Positions 26,311 to 34,779 of a stretch of DNA of 64,000 bases are shown one piece after another. Source of the stretch: Flavobacteriaceae bacterium (lineage in GTDB: Bacteria > Bacteroidota > Bacteroidia > Flavobacteriales > Flavobacteriaceae); the NCBI GenBank assembly GCA_014075215.1, contig CP046177.1, positions 1,178,001 through 1,242,000 of the forward strand, in the 5' to 3' direction. The notes under the pieces were generated by a model that had not been told where the DNA came from, ran no database searches, and saw only the letters and a program-made list of their open reading frames with translations. A program made the position numbers and the translations under genes. Each line of letters begins with the position of its first letter. Position 1 is the stretch's first letter.

Positions 26311-27621
26311 ATGGAACAACCTTTATTTACAAATGATGCCATTGTATTTGGCGTTTTAATGCTCTCTCTTGGATTTGTATTTTTTACCGAATCAAGGACA
26401 TCGGGATTCTGGTTCAAATTTTATAAAATAGTCCCGGGAATATTCATGGCATACTTTATCCCTGCAATTTTTACCACTCTTGGTATCATTGCTCCGGAAT
26501 GGGAAACGGTTGACATTACCGGTAAAGTAATAAAAGAAAAATCTCAATTGTATTATGTTTCGAGTAGATTTTTACTCCCTGCAGCATTGGTTTTAATGAC
26601 CTTGAGTATTGATTTAAAAACTGTTTTTAATTTGGGATCCAAAGCATTGATTATGTTTTTTACAGGTACCATAGGAATCATTATCGGAGGGCCAATAGCT
26701 ATTTTATTAGTAGCCTTAGTTGCTCCCGAAACAGTAGGTGGCGAAGGTTTTGATGCAGTATGGCGGGGACTTTCCACAGTAGCGGGTAGTTGGATTGGTG
26801 GTGGAGCCAACCAAACCGCAATGCTGGAGATATATCAATACAATCCTGCCAAATACGGAGGAATGGTATTTGTTGATATTGTAATTGCCAATATATGGAT
26901 GGCTATCTTGTTAATAGGTATCGGTAAAAAAGATAAAATCAATAAATGGTTAAAAGCAGATACTTCTGCCATTGAAGAATTGAAAGAGAAAGTTACTACA
27001 TTTATGGAGAAAGTAAAAAGAAATCCTACATTAACTGACCTAATCATTATACTTGCTCTTGCTTTTGGAGCAGTTGGTTTTGGCCACTTTGCCGCAAAGT
27101 ACTTAAGTACCTTTTTTAATACGATGATCAGTACTATTGATTCCGGCATTATTAAAAATATGTTTACTTTCTTAACATCTCAATTCTTTTGGCTTGTCAG
27201 TATTTCAACCGCCATAGCAATTCTATTATCTTTTACAAAAGCAAAAAATTATGAAGGTGCCGGTGCTAGCAAACTTGGCAGTATATTCATCTATATTCTG
27301 GTTGCCTCCATTGGAATGAAAATGGATTTAAGTTTGATCTTCGATAATTGGAGTCTTATTTTTATAGGCATTATCTGGATGACTATTCATACCGGATTAT
27401 TAATTATAGTTGCCAAACTAATCAGAGCACCTTACTTCTTTTTAGCCATAGGCAGTCAGGCTAATGTGGGAGGTGCCGCCTCCGCTCCGGTAGTAGCATC
27501 TGCATTTCACCCGTCATTGGCAACCGTAGGTGTACTGTTGGCTGTATTTGGTTATGCAATAGGTACTATTGCTGCCATTGGCTGTACCATACTATTAGAA
27601 TTAGCAGCATCTGTTGTTTAA
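26311..27621 (+). CDS. DUF819 family membrane protein (putative transporter)
   Basis: A 436-residue inner-membrane protein with about 11-12 helices. Conserved glycine-rich segments include GLSTVAGSWIGGGANQTAMLEIY and, in the second half, GSQANVGGAASAPVVASAFHPSLATVGVL. The two-fold pseudo-repeat is like that in sodium-dependent carboxylate or glutamate carriers. DUF819 (YjcL) substrates are unknown. No consensus promoter immediately upstream; the nearest AT-rich box is TATATTTT. Confidence 0.85.
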   Translation: MEQPLFTNDAIVFGVLMLSLGFVFFTESRTSGFWFKFYKIVPGIFMAYFIPAIFTTLGIIAPEWETVDITGKVIKEKSQLYYVSSRFLLPAALVLMTLSIDLKTVFNLGSKALIMFFTGTIGIIIGGPIAILLVALVAPETVGGEGFDAVWRGLSTVAGSWIGGGANQTAMLEIYQYNPAKYGGMVFVDIVIANIWMAILLIGIGKKDKINKWLKADTSAIEELKEKVTTFMEKVKRNPTLTDLIIILALAFGAVGFGHFAAKYLSTFFNTMISTIDSGIIKNMFTFLTSQFFWLVSISTAIAILLSFTKAKNYEGAGASKLGSIFIYILVASIGMKMDLSLIFDNWSLIFIGIIWMTIHTGLLIIVAKLIRAPYFFLAIGSQANVGGAASAPVVASAFHPSLATVGVLLAVFGYAIGTIAAIGCTILLELAASVV

Positions 27622-27663
27622 ATAAAATTCAGCATATTTGTCGCTCTAATATCAATATAGATC

Positions 27664-28380
27664 ATGAAAAAAATTTTTATCTCCTGTCTGTTTATCACGC
27701 TTGCTTCCTGCTCTTCTAAAAAAGAAGGAAATATGATCGTTCAAGGTACTATCAAAAGGTTGCAAAAAGGAACTTTATATCTACAAAAAATGAACGATTC
27801 TATTTTGTTTTCCGTAGACTCGGTAACGATATATGGAAAAGATATGTTTAAGTTATCAGACAATGTTGATTCTCCCGAAATGTATTTTCTAACCTTTGAT
27901 GGAAATACTACAGAGAAAAGAATTATGTTTTTTGGTGAACAAGGCACTATTACCATAAATGATCATATAGAAAAATTTGGCCTTAGCCCTGTTATTACAA
28001 GCTCTGAAAATCAGAAAGTAATGGACGATTATTTTAAAATGACCACACAATTCCAGAATAAACGTCTGAGTTTAATAGAAGAAGATTTCCTTGCAAGAAA
28101 AGAAAAAGATACTCAAAAAATAATTGAAATTCAAGAAAAATCAATGAATTTAATAAAACGCAGATATCTGTTTGCAACTAATTATGCCATTAATAATGCT
28201 CATTATGAAGCTGCTCCCTATATTGCTTTAACAGATTTGGCAGATGCCAATACAAAATTGCTGGATACTATTCACTCGTCTTTAAGCCCGGAAATAAAGC
28301 AATCTATGTATGGTAAAAAGCTGACTCGTTTCATAAAGAGGATCAAAGAAAATGAGAGGTATGACAGCATAACTAAATAA
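27664..28380 (+). CDS. DUF4369 domain-containing lipoprotein
   Basis: A 238-residue lipoprotein: signal ends at ITLASC (cysteine 16), followed by SSKKEG. Residues ~25-120 form a DUF4369 beta domain (MIVQGTIKRLQKGTLYLQKMNDSILFSVDSV in part). The C-terminal half is helical and charged. In longer relatives this domain precedes a thioredoxin-like domain, which is absent here. Envelope function unknown. Confidence 0.78.
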   Translation: MKKIFISCLFITLASCSSKKEGNMIVQGTIKRLQKGTLYLQKMNDSILFSVDSVTIYGKDMFKLSDNVDSPEMYFLTFDGNTTEKRIMFFGEQGTITINDHIEKFGLSPVITSSENQKVMDDYFKMTTQFQNKRLSLIEEDFLARKEKDTQKIIEIQEKSMNLIKRRYLFATNYAINNAHYEAAPYIALTDLADANTKLLDTIHSSLSPEIKQSMYGKKLTRFIKRIKENERYDSITK

Positions 28381-28676
28381 ATAGAATCAGACTTAAAAGT
28401 TAGTTTGAAAGTTGCAAAGTATAAAAATTATACCATTTCTAATTTAAATAAAGTGATTGCCTTATTTGAGTACGATCAAACTATAATTTTCAGGCTTGAA
28501 GCTCTATAGCTGAACCAATATAAAATGTCATCATTTAAAGATCTATTGATCCTAAGGTCAAGAACTATAGCTGTCCTGATTCTTAATTCCAGTAGCGAAG
28601 CGGTCTTGTTTTAAAATGTGTCTACAGCTCTTATTTATGTCAAGTTATTTTGATTTGGCTATATAAATTAAAGATA
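28381..28676. other. Intergenic stretch with no recognisable gene
   Basis: About 300 bp after the DUF4369 gene. It contains short AAGTTAGTTTGAAAGTTGC-type sequence that recurs in other spacers here and scattered stops in all frames. I see no promoter consensus or strong hairpin before the 162-bp repeat at 28677. Confidence 0.4.
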
Positions 28677-28838
28677 GAGTCCTTTGCAAAATATGGATAT
28701 ATTCCGTATTTGAATTGATTTGACTTCAAATTTCTTCCTTCTCTAAAATATTAAATCCTCAAAACCAGCAGGTTACTCGGTTCAAAATTGTTCTTCGAGC
28801 GTCGAACTTTTTTGACAAATCAATGCTGCAAAGGTCTC
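28677..28838 (+). repeat. 162-bp hairpin repeat (GAGACC family), copy B
   Basis: Same length and layout as the copies at 42390 and 57251 but more diverged (starts GAGTCCTTTGCAAAA, ends GCAAAGGTCTC). No target duplication is recognisable, suggesting an older insertion. Confidence 0.85.
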
Positions 28839-28898
28839 AGGTAAATAACAATTCCCAGTCCATATCAGATAGAGAATAATGTTAAAAAATGTTAAATT

Positions 28899-28923
28899 TA
28901 GTACTATGCTTTGCATAATACTA
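28899..28923. promoter_or_regulatory. Palindromic operator, likely for the PadR regulator
   Basis: A 25-bp near-perfect palindrome: TAGTACTATGC, TTT spacer, GCATAATACTA (one mismatch between arms). The half-site GCATAGTA occurs again at about 28943 just after the -10-like box. It overlaps the -33 element of the DUF4870 promoter, so a dimer bound here would block transcription. The closest candidate regulator is the PadR protein at 29562. Confidence 0.6.
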
Positions 28924-28942
28924 TTTTTTATATATATATTTG
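28910..28942 (+). promoter_or_regulatory. Bacteroidetes-type promoter of the DUF4870-PadR-PspC module
   Basis: TTTG at 28910-28913, 21 bases, then TATATTTG at 28935-28942, close to the TTTG-N19-TAnnTTTG consensus. The start codon of the DUF4870 gene follows 30 bases later. Confidence 0.6.
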
Positions 28943-28971
28943 CATAGTAAAGTATTATATAAATAAAAAAG

Positions 28972-29409
28972 ATGAAACATAATAGTGAAAATACAAATGC
29001 TTCTTTAATCCATATTTCTGCATTCGCAGGATTCATTTTTCCATTTGGAAGCATCATACTCCCATTGGTTTTATGGCAATCACTCAAAGACAGAAGTTCG
29101 TTTTTAGATGAACAAGGAAAAGAGGCTGTCAACTTTAATATTAGCTATGCACTTTATATGTTGCTTATCTCAATTACTACTATTCCGTTTTTTATAGGAA
29201 GCCTATTTAGAGATTATTGGCATTTTGATGAAAACTTCCGGAATCTGGATATAGATCTGGGTTTTGGAAATTTATTTGGATTATTTGCATTCGGATCCTT
29301 TGCAGGAATTATAGGACTCATTCGGATTGCATTGATCATATTAGCCACCATAAAGGTAAATAAAGGTGAACCTTATAAATACCCTCTTACCATTAAATTT
29401 ATCAAATAG
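28972..29409 (+). CDS. DUF4870 domain-containing membrane protein
   Basis: A 145-residue protein with three to four membrane helices. The signature region is SLIHISAFAGFIFPFGSIILPLVLW followed by FLDEQGKEAVNFNISYALY, diagnostic for DUF4870. Function unknown. It often travels with PadR and PspC-domain genes, as here, which points to membrane-stress response. First gene after the palindromic operator. Confidence 0.85.
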   Translation: MKHNSENTNASLIHISAFAGFIFPFGSIILPLVLWQSLKDRSSFLDEQGKEAVNFNISYALYMLLISITTIPFFIGSLFRDYWHFDENFRNLDIDLGFGNLFGLFAFGSFAGIIGLIRIALIILATIKVNKGEPYKYPLTIKFIK

Positions 29410-29561
29410 ATATGATGATGTATTTCGATTTTAAAAAAACATATAGCTATTTAAATGCGTATCTTATTAAATATTTAATAATGAAGCCGGGACATCATTA
29501 GAACTGATAAGTTCTCTTAAAATACATAACAATTATATAAACATATTATAAACGACAATAC

Positions 29562-29903
29562 ATGAAGATAGAAAATACCAAAGCACAAATGCGTAAAGGC
29601 GTTTTAGAGTATTGCATTTTATCTATTTTGCAAAATGGCGATGCCTATACTTCTGAAATACTATCTGCCTTAAAAAGTGCAGAAATGATCGTAGTAGAAG
29701 GTACGATATACCCGCTACTCACCAGGCTCAAAAATGCAGGCCTGCTATCTTACAGGTGGGAAGAATCTACCTCAGGTCCGCCACGTAAATACTATGTACT
29801 CACGGAAAACGGAGGCATGTTTTTAAAAGAATTAAACAAAACATGGAACAATTTAATTAAAGCAGTTAACCAAGTAACCAGTAAAAAGAATAAAGATGAA
29901 TAA
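29562..29903 (+). CDS. PadR family transcriptional regulator
   Basis: 113 residues, a winged-helix PadR domain without a C-terminal effector domain: MRKGVLEYCILSILQNGDAYTSEIL, VVEGTIYPLLTRLKNAGLLSYRWEES, and PPRKYYVLTENG. Its end overlaps the PspC gene by 8 bp, so they are co-translated. It probably represses its own module through the GCATAGTA palindrome at 28899; inferred from position. Confidence 0.87.
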   Translation: MKIENTKAQMRKGVLEYCILSILQNGDAYTSEILSALKSAEMIVVEGTIYPLLTRLKNAGLLSYRWEESTSGPPRKYYVLTENGGMFLKELNKTWNNLIKAVNQVTSKKNKDE

Positions 29904-31521
29904 AACCATAAATATAAACCTAGGAGGGTATTTTTTTCATATAGATGAATTGGCTTATCAAAAATTACGAAGATATTTAGATGCTATTGCCAAATCTTTA
30001 AGTAATGATGACCAGGGAAAGAATGAAATTATTTCCGATATAGAAATGCGTATCAGCGAACTGCTGTCAGAAAAAATTACAGATGTAAGGCAGGTTGTAA
30101 ATGAGCAGGATATCAATGATATTATAAAAATCATGGGAGCACCTGAAGATTATGCCGAGACCGAAGAGACATATACGGAATCCGGAAGTGCATATAGAAG
30201 AAAACAGTCCGGTTACAAAAAACTATATAGAGATGGAGAGGACAGGCTCATAGGAGGGGTTGCATCCGGAATAGCACACTACTTTGATGTAGATGTCATT
30301 TGGATTCGACTGGCCTTTATTCTGTTCTTTATCGGAGGCGGATTTAGCTTGCTCTTATACATTATTCTATGGATTTTGCTTCCGGAAGCAAGAACTACAG
30401 CCGAAAAATTACAAATGGAGGGAACGCCTGTAAATATTGATAATATTGAAAAAAAAATTCGTAAAGAATTCCAGTCAATGACAGAAACCATTAAAGACGG
30501 TGCCAGTGAAGTGACCAGGAAAGTAAATGAAGGGTTAAAAAAAAACACAAGTAATGCCAGGTCGGGGTTCCAGGAATTTTTAGATACCATAGGTAATATC
30601 ATTGTTACTTTTTTTAAAATCATCGGGAAGTTTATAGGAGTTATTTTAATTATTGTATCCGCAGCAATTTTAATTTCATTTATCATTGCACTCTTTTCAA
30701 TTGGTAGTTTCGAAATTTTAGGAATAGAAGAAGATTTTGTACATATTCCACCTTTTTTAGACAGCTCCTTCTTTCCGGATTGGCTACTGGCTCTATGTCT
30801 TTTTATTCTTGTAGGGTTTCCCTTTCTCATTCTTTTTGTTTTAGGTTTAAGAATCCTTTCCAGTAATGTAAAGCAATTTAGCAAAACAACTTCGTTAAGC
30901 CTATTCGGAGTGTGGGTGGTAGCCTTATTAATGATCATTTTCACAGGTATAGAACACGGTACGTCTTATGCCGTTGACGGAAGCTCAATAGAAACCAAAA
31001 CCTTACAAATTCAATCCGGAGATACACTAAGAATAGCCCTTGTAAATAACGACGGCCTGTATTACCAAAACAAGCTCAGGAGAAATTCAAGAACAGAGGA
31101 AGTATATGATAACGGCGTTCTGAAAACATATTCCAACTACATAAAAGTAGATGTGGAAAAAAGCAAATCCGATACGTATACACTAAGGCTCAGAAAAACT
31201 TCCAGAGGGAGAAATCGAAAAAACGCCAAGGAAAATGCACATGCTATGGAGTACAATTTTAAAATTGAAGAAAATTCACTAACCCTGGATGCTTATTTTC
31301 TTTCCAATATCAAAAATAGGTATAAAGACGAAAAAGTGTATGCAACCATATACATTCCGGAAAACAGTACTGTTTATTTCGACACATCCACCGAAGGTTT
31401 TTTACACGGAATTTACGATGCGGACAACAGATATGACAGCGATATGGCCACTCATTATTTCCTGATGACACCGGACGGACTGGACTGTACGGATTGTGAA
31501 GAAGAAGAAGACAATGAATAA
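29896..31521 (+). CDS. PspC domain-containing membrane protein
   Basis: A 541-residue protein. Residues ~1-75 form a cytoplasmic helical region. A PspC domain lies at ~110-165 (KLYRDGEDRLIGGVASGIAHYFDVDVIWIRLAF and a helix ending WILLPEA, given here as region ends). Several further helices span ~230-355. The C-terminal ~180 residues look extracytoplasmic with an acidic end (DCTDCEEEEDNE). PspC proteins sense envelope stress in other bacteria. Operon with PadR (8-bp overlap). Confidence 0.86.
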   Translation: MNKTININLGGYFFHIDELAYQKLRRYLDAIAKSLSNDDQGKNEIISDIEMRISELLSEKITDVRQVVNEQDINDIIKIMGAPEDYAETEETYTESGSAYRRKQSGYKKLYRDGEDRLIGGVASGIAHYFDVDVIWIRLAFILFFIGGGFSLLLYIILWILLPEARTTAEKLQMEGTPVNIDNIEKKIRKEFQSMTETIKDGASEVTRKVNEGLKKNTSNARSGFQEFLDTIGNIIVTFFKIIGKFIGVILIIVSAAILISFIIALFSIGSFEILGIEEDFVHIPPFLDSSFFPDWLLALCLFILVGFPFLILFVLGLRILSSNVKQFSKTTSLSLFGVWVVALLMIIFTGIEHGTSYAVDGSSIETKTLQIQSGDTLRIALVNNDGLYYQNKLRRNSRTEEVYDNGVLKTYSNYIKVDVEKSKSDTYTLRLRKTSRGRNRKNAKENAHAMEYNFKIEENSLTLDAYFLSNIKNRYKDEKVYATIYIPENSTVYFDTSTEGFLHGIYDADNRYDSDMATHYFLMTPDGLDCTDCEEEEDNE

Positions 31522-31737
31522 TATAGTTTTAAAGTTAGAAAGTGCCAAGTTTACAAGGTAGCTCAACTCAGGCTTTTACACTTTTCAACTTTCTAACTTT
31601 TGCATTGTATTTTTTTTTTAGAAAAATAAACGTTAAAATGATATAAAACGATTCAACCATAAAAAATGACAATTCAGTAAATTCCCTTTTGATTAAAGAA
31701 CTTATTAAAAGACCTTTGACATATAAAATATAAAACC

Positions 31738-32466
31738 ATGAAAACAACAACCATCAAAAAACTAAGTATTATTCTATTTATATCAGTATGTATATCCTCT
31801 TGTGGTATGGATATGTTCAACCGAATAGACGGAAACCGAAACGTAGTTACCCAAAAAAGAAAAATTAGCGACGATTTTACAAAAGTGAAAGTAAGCAGTG
31901 GAATTGACTTATATCTTACTCAGGGAAGCAAAAACGAGTTAGTGGTAGAAGCCGATGAAAACTTACACGACATCATTATCACCGAAGTAGAAAACGGAAG
32001 GTTAACTATTTATTCCGAAAAAAATATTTGGAGAGCAAAAGCAAAAAAAGTATACCTGACCGTAACCGCTATAGAAGCATTAAAAGCGACCAGTGGCAGC
32101 GATGTTTATTCCAAAAATATGCTAAAAGTAAAAGATTTTGACTTATCCGTAAATAGCGGAGCAGATGTCAATATTACTGTAGAAGCAGATACGATAACCA
32201 CCAGTGCCAGTAGCGGTGCAGATTTAAAAGTTTCCGGAGAAGCGCATACTCATTTCAGTAGCGCAAGTAGCGGAAGTTCTATAAATGCCTATGCCCTAAA
32301 AAGTAAAAATGTAACCGTAAAAGTAAGCAGTGGTGCAGATATCAATATTTATGCATCGGAAACTATTAATGCAAGAGCAAGTAGTGGCGGAGATATTGAT
32401 TATAAAGGTAATCCGGAAATAGTCAATAAGAAAACATCTTCCGGAGGAAGTGTCTCTAAAAGGTAA
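31738..32466 (+). CDS. DUF2807 (head GIN domain) lipoprotein
   Basis: A 242-residue exported lipoprotein (signal ending ISVCISSC). The mature part is a right-handed beta-helix-like DUF2807 fold with repeated S-S-G-[AS]-D turns: SSGIDLYL, TSGSDVYS, NSGADVNI, SSGADLKV, SSGADINI, SSGGDIDY. Such adhesin-like domains are often encoded beside PspC/PadR genes. The 216 bp after the PspC gene hold only AACTTTC-type spacer repeats. Confidence 0.85.
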   Translation: MKTTTIKKLSIILFISVCISSCGMDMFNRIDGNRNVVTQKRKISDDFTKVKVSSGIDLYLTQGSKNELVVEADENLHDIIITEVENGRLTIYSEKNIWRAKAKKVYLTVTAIEALKATSGSDVYSKNMLKVKDFDLSVNSGADVNITVEADTITTSASSGADLKVSGEAHTHFSSASSGSSINAYALKSKNVTVKVSSGADINIYASETINARASSGGDIDYKGNPEIVNKKTSSGGSVSKR

Positions 32467-32630
32467 TTATCATACCTTAATTGGAAAAATAGATTGATTA
32501 TCTGCTATCATACCTAATGGTGTTTTTTGAATCGATGGTAAGATATTATAAAGACTAAAAGATTCAGGTTGACCTTGGAACTTTTAAAATTTCAAACTCA
32601 AAACTATACTTGGTTTTATTAGTTTACTCC

Positions 32631-32670
32631 GTAAAAGCTGTCCTTACTATAGGCGGCTTTTACTTTTAAT
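32631..32670 (+). terminator. Putative intrinsic terminator after the DUF2807 gene
   Basis: GTAAAAGC (32631-32638) pairs with GCTTTTAC (32656-32663), followed by TTTTAAT. Moderate strength; it could end the PadR-PspC-DUF2807 transcript. Confidence 0.5.
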
Positions 32671-32751
32671 CCAAAATGCTTTGAATAACATTTCAAATAT
32701 TCCTTTGCATTACTTTTTATAGCAAATTTCCTTGTTATTTGAGTAAAAAAT

Positions 32752-32759
32752 TACCTTTG
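32752..32759 (+). promoter_or_regulatory. -7 box (TACCTTTG)
   Basis: Matches TAnnTTTG, with a CTTG 17 bases upstream. It precedes a 34-codon frame at 32779. Confidence 0.4.
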
Positions 32760-32768
32760 TAATCCATT

Positions 32769-32786
32769 AAAAGTTTAAATGAGTTC
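32769..32786. repeat. Single end of the GAACTCATTTAAAC repeat family
   Basis: 18 bp AAAAGTTTAAATGAGTTC, identical to the right terminal repeat of the full element at 50360-50519. No partner end is nearby, so it is a relic or a related short site. Confidence 0.6.
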
Positions 32787-32883
32787 AGTAACTAAATTAA
32801 AGGGAAAAATAATAAGAAACGTTATTTCATCAACATTTTTTTCTTTACTTAATCAAAAAATGGTACAGCTTGAAACTTTCTAA
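32779..32883 (+). CDS. Possible 34-residue small protein or gene remnant
   Basis: ATG at 32779 within the repeat end, reading MSSVTKLKGKIIRNVISST and ending FFSLLNQKMVQLETF. A -7 box lies 20 bases upstream. It resembles the amphipathic N terminus of a longer enzyme, so a truncated gene is as likely as a true small protein. Otherwise 32467-32989 is spacer. Confidence 0.25.
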   Translation: MSSVTKLKGKIIRNVISSTFFSLLNQKMVQLETF

Positions 32884-32950
32884 CTTTCCAACTTTATAAC
32901 TATATCATAAATTTTAACACTATCTAAACAGCTATATAAAACAACGGCAC

Positions 32951-32958
32951 TATATTTG
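32951..32958 (+). promoter_or_regulatory. -7 box (TATATTTG) for the 32990 gene
   Basis: TATATTTG matches TAnnTTTG 32 bases before the ATG at 32990. No TTTG lies at the right distance upstream. Confidence 0.5.
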
Positions 32959-32989
32959 TGGCCTTGGTGTCTGATTTAATATTGATGTA

Positions 32990-33658
32990 ATGCCCAAAAA
33001 AACATACTATATCTGCTTTTTCGTCTGCTTTTTATGCAGTTTTGCCATAAGTGCTCAAATAGACGAATCAAAAGGAGAAATAAAAAAAGGAGTTAAAAAA
33101 AGCATTACTGCCGTATCCGGGAAAGAAGTCAAAAAGCCTACTGTTCTGGAATCAAAAGATAAAAAAAGCGGTTTTAAGAATGCATACGATAAATCACAGC
33201 AAGAAAAAGAAAAAAAACAAAGAGAAAAAGATTTGGAAGAAAAAGGCATCTTGTCCAAAGCAAAAATTGCCGAAGAACGTTTTTTAAATTCATATACAAA
33301 AATAAATGCCAGATATTCAAAAATAGATCAAGATCTGGGGAGCTTCAGAACTCAATCAAAAAATATAAAAATCGTTTGCAGAGATTTTCAATACCCGGAC
33401 GGAGATCGCGTTACCATTCTGGTAAATAATATTCCCGTTGTTTATAATATTACCTTAAGAAGAGCCTATCAGGTTTTTACCATTCCGTTACAAAAAGGCA
33501 TCAATAAAATTGCATTTAAAGCACTCAATCAAGGTACATCCGGGCCTAATACTGCAGGGTTTAAAGTATATGACGAGTCCGGTAATTTAATTTCTTCCAA
33601 TGAATGGAACCTTGCAACCGGAGCAAAAGCTACTTTACTCATAGCTAAAGATAAGTAA
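32990..33658 (+). CDS. Exported protein of unknown function with coiled-coil region
   Basis: 222 residues: signal peptide (YYICFFVCFLCSFAISAQ), a Lys/Glu-rich coiled coil at ~25-95 (KSQQEKEKKQREKDLEEKG), then a C-terminal beta domain from ~115 (IKIVCRDFQYPDGDRVTILVN, and later GPNTAGFKVYDESGN). The second domain looks like a C2/Ig-type fold. I do not recognise the family. It lies upstream of pdhA with its own -7 box. Confidence 0.65.
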   Translation: MPKKTYYICFFVCFLCSFAISAQIDESKGEIKKGVKKSITAVSGKEVKKPTVLESKDKKSGFKNAYDKSQQEKEKKQREKDLEEKGILSKAKIAEERFLNSYTKINARYSKIDQDLGSFRTQSKNIKIVCRDFQYPDGDRVTILVNNIPVVYNITLRRAYQVFTIPLQKGINKIAFKALNQGTSGPNTAGFKVYDESGNLISSNEWNLATGAKATLLIAKDK

Positions 33659-33716
33659 TATACAAACAAAGTATCCGTAAATTGGTATTACTCTTTTTTA
33701 TTTTATATAAAACAAT

Positions 33717-33724
33717 TATTTTTG
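33717..33724 (+). promoter_or_regulatory. -7 box (TATTTTTG) for pdhA
   Basis: Matches TAnnTTTG; it would place the start of transcription near 33731, about 55 bases before the pdhA ATG. The -33 position is T-rich but lacks G. Confidence 0.45.
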
Positions 33725-33786
33725 TTCAACCTATTACGAATACAAAAAGTGCATTATATAATAATAAATCATAATAGGCTATAGTA

Positions 33787-34776
33787 ATGAAAAAAGTCAC
33801 AAAACAAACCTATCTGAATTGGTATAAAGACATGCTTTTTTGGCGTAAATTTGAAGATAAGCTGGCATCGGTATACATTCAACAAAAAGTAAGGGGTTTT
33901 TTACATCTTTACAATGGACAGGAAGCAGTATTGGCAGGTTCTTTGCATGCAATGGACTTATCTAAAGACAAAATGATTACGGCCTATAGAAATCACGTAC
34001 AACCCATTGGCATGGGCGAAGATCCTAAAAGAGTAATGGCAGAACTCTATGGTAAGGTTACGGGTACTTCCAAAGGCATGGGAGGCTCCATGCATATTTT
34101 CTCTAAAGAATTTGGGTTTTACGGTGGACACGGTATTGTAGGCGGTCAGATTCCTTTAGGTGCCGGATTAGCTTTTGCTGATAAATATAAAGGCAGTGAC
34201 GGTGTTACACTTACTTATTTTGGAGACGGTGCTGCAAGACAGGGTTCTTTGCATGAAACGCTTAATATGGCCATGCTGTGGAAACTGCCTGTTGTGTTTA
34301 TTGTTGAAAATAATGGCTATGCTATGGGAACTTCCGTTGAAAGAACCGCTAATCATACGGACATTTGGAAGTTAGGTTTGGGATATGAAATGCCCTGTGG
34401 TCCCGTAGATGGTATGAACCCGGTAAAAGTTGCCGAAGCCGTAGATGAAGCCATTCAAAGAGCAAGACGTGGTGACGGACCTACTTTTCTGGAAATGAAA
34501 ACCTACCGCTACAGGGGACATTCCATGTCCGATGCGCAACACTACAGAACAAAAGACGAAGTGGAAGGGTATAAAAAAATAGACCCTATTACTCAAGTAC
34601 TGGATATTATCAATGAAAAAAAATATGCTACCGATGAAGAGATTGAAACAATCAACCAAGAAGTAAAAGAGTTGGTAAAGGAATGTGAGCAATTTGCAGA
34701 AAATTCTCCATATCCCGAACCAAATCAATTATACGATGTAGTATATAAACAGGAAAATTACCCTTTTATCAAATAA
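33787..34776 (+). CDS. pdhA: Pyruvate dehydrogenase E1 component, alpha subunit
   Basis: A 329-residue thiamine-diphosphate enzyme subunit that decarboxylates pyruvate and passes the acetyl group to lipoyl-E2. Visible: RNHVQPIGMG, GGSMHIFSKEFGFYGGHGIVGGQ (part of the channel), the ThDP/Mg motif GDGAARQGSLHETLNMAMLW with ENN, and the phosphorylation-loop-like RYRGHSMSD. Normal length. It lies 3 bp before pdhC; the E1-beta gene is not in this window, as is usual in Flavobacteriia. Confidence 0.93.
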   Translation: MKKVTKQTYLNWYKDMLFWRKFEDKLASVYIQQKVRGFLHLYNGQEAVLAGSLHAMDLSKDKMITAYRNHVQPIGMGEDPKRVMAELYGKVTGTSKGMGGSMHIFSKEFGFYGGHGIVGGQIPLGAGLAFADKYKGSDGVTLTYFGDGAARQGSLHETLNMAMLWKLPVVFIVENNGYAMGTSVERTANHTDIWKLGLGYEMPCGPVDGMNPVKVAEAVDEAIQRARRGDGPTFLEMKTYRYRGHSMSDAQHYRTKDEVEGYKKIDPITQVLDIINEKKYATDEEIETINQEVKELVKECEQFAENSPYPEPNQLYDVVYKQENYPFIK

Positions 34777-34779
34777 ATT

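Noticed and set aside
30279..30944. 221-codon minus-strand frame inside the PspC gene
   Set aside because: Lies wholly within a clearly coding gene on the other strand; composition is a mirror of membrane-helix codons.
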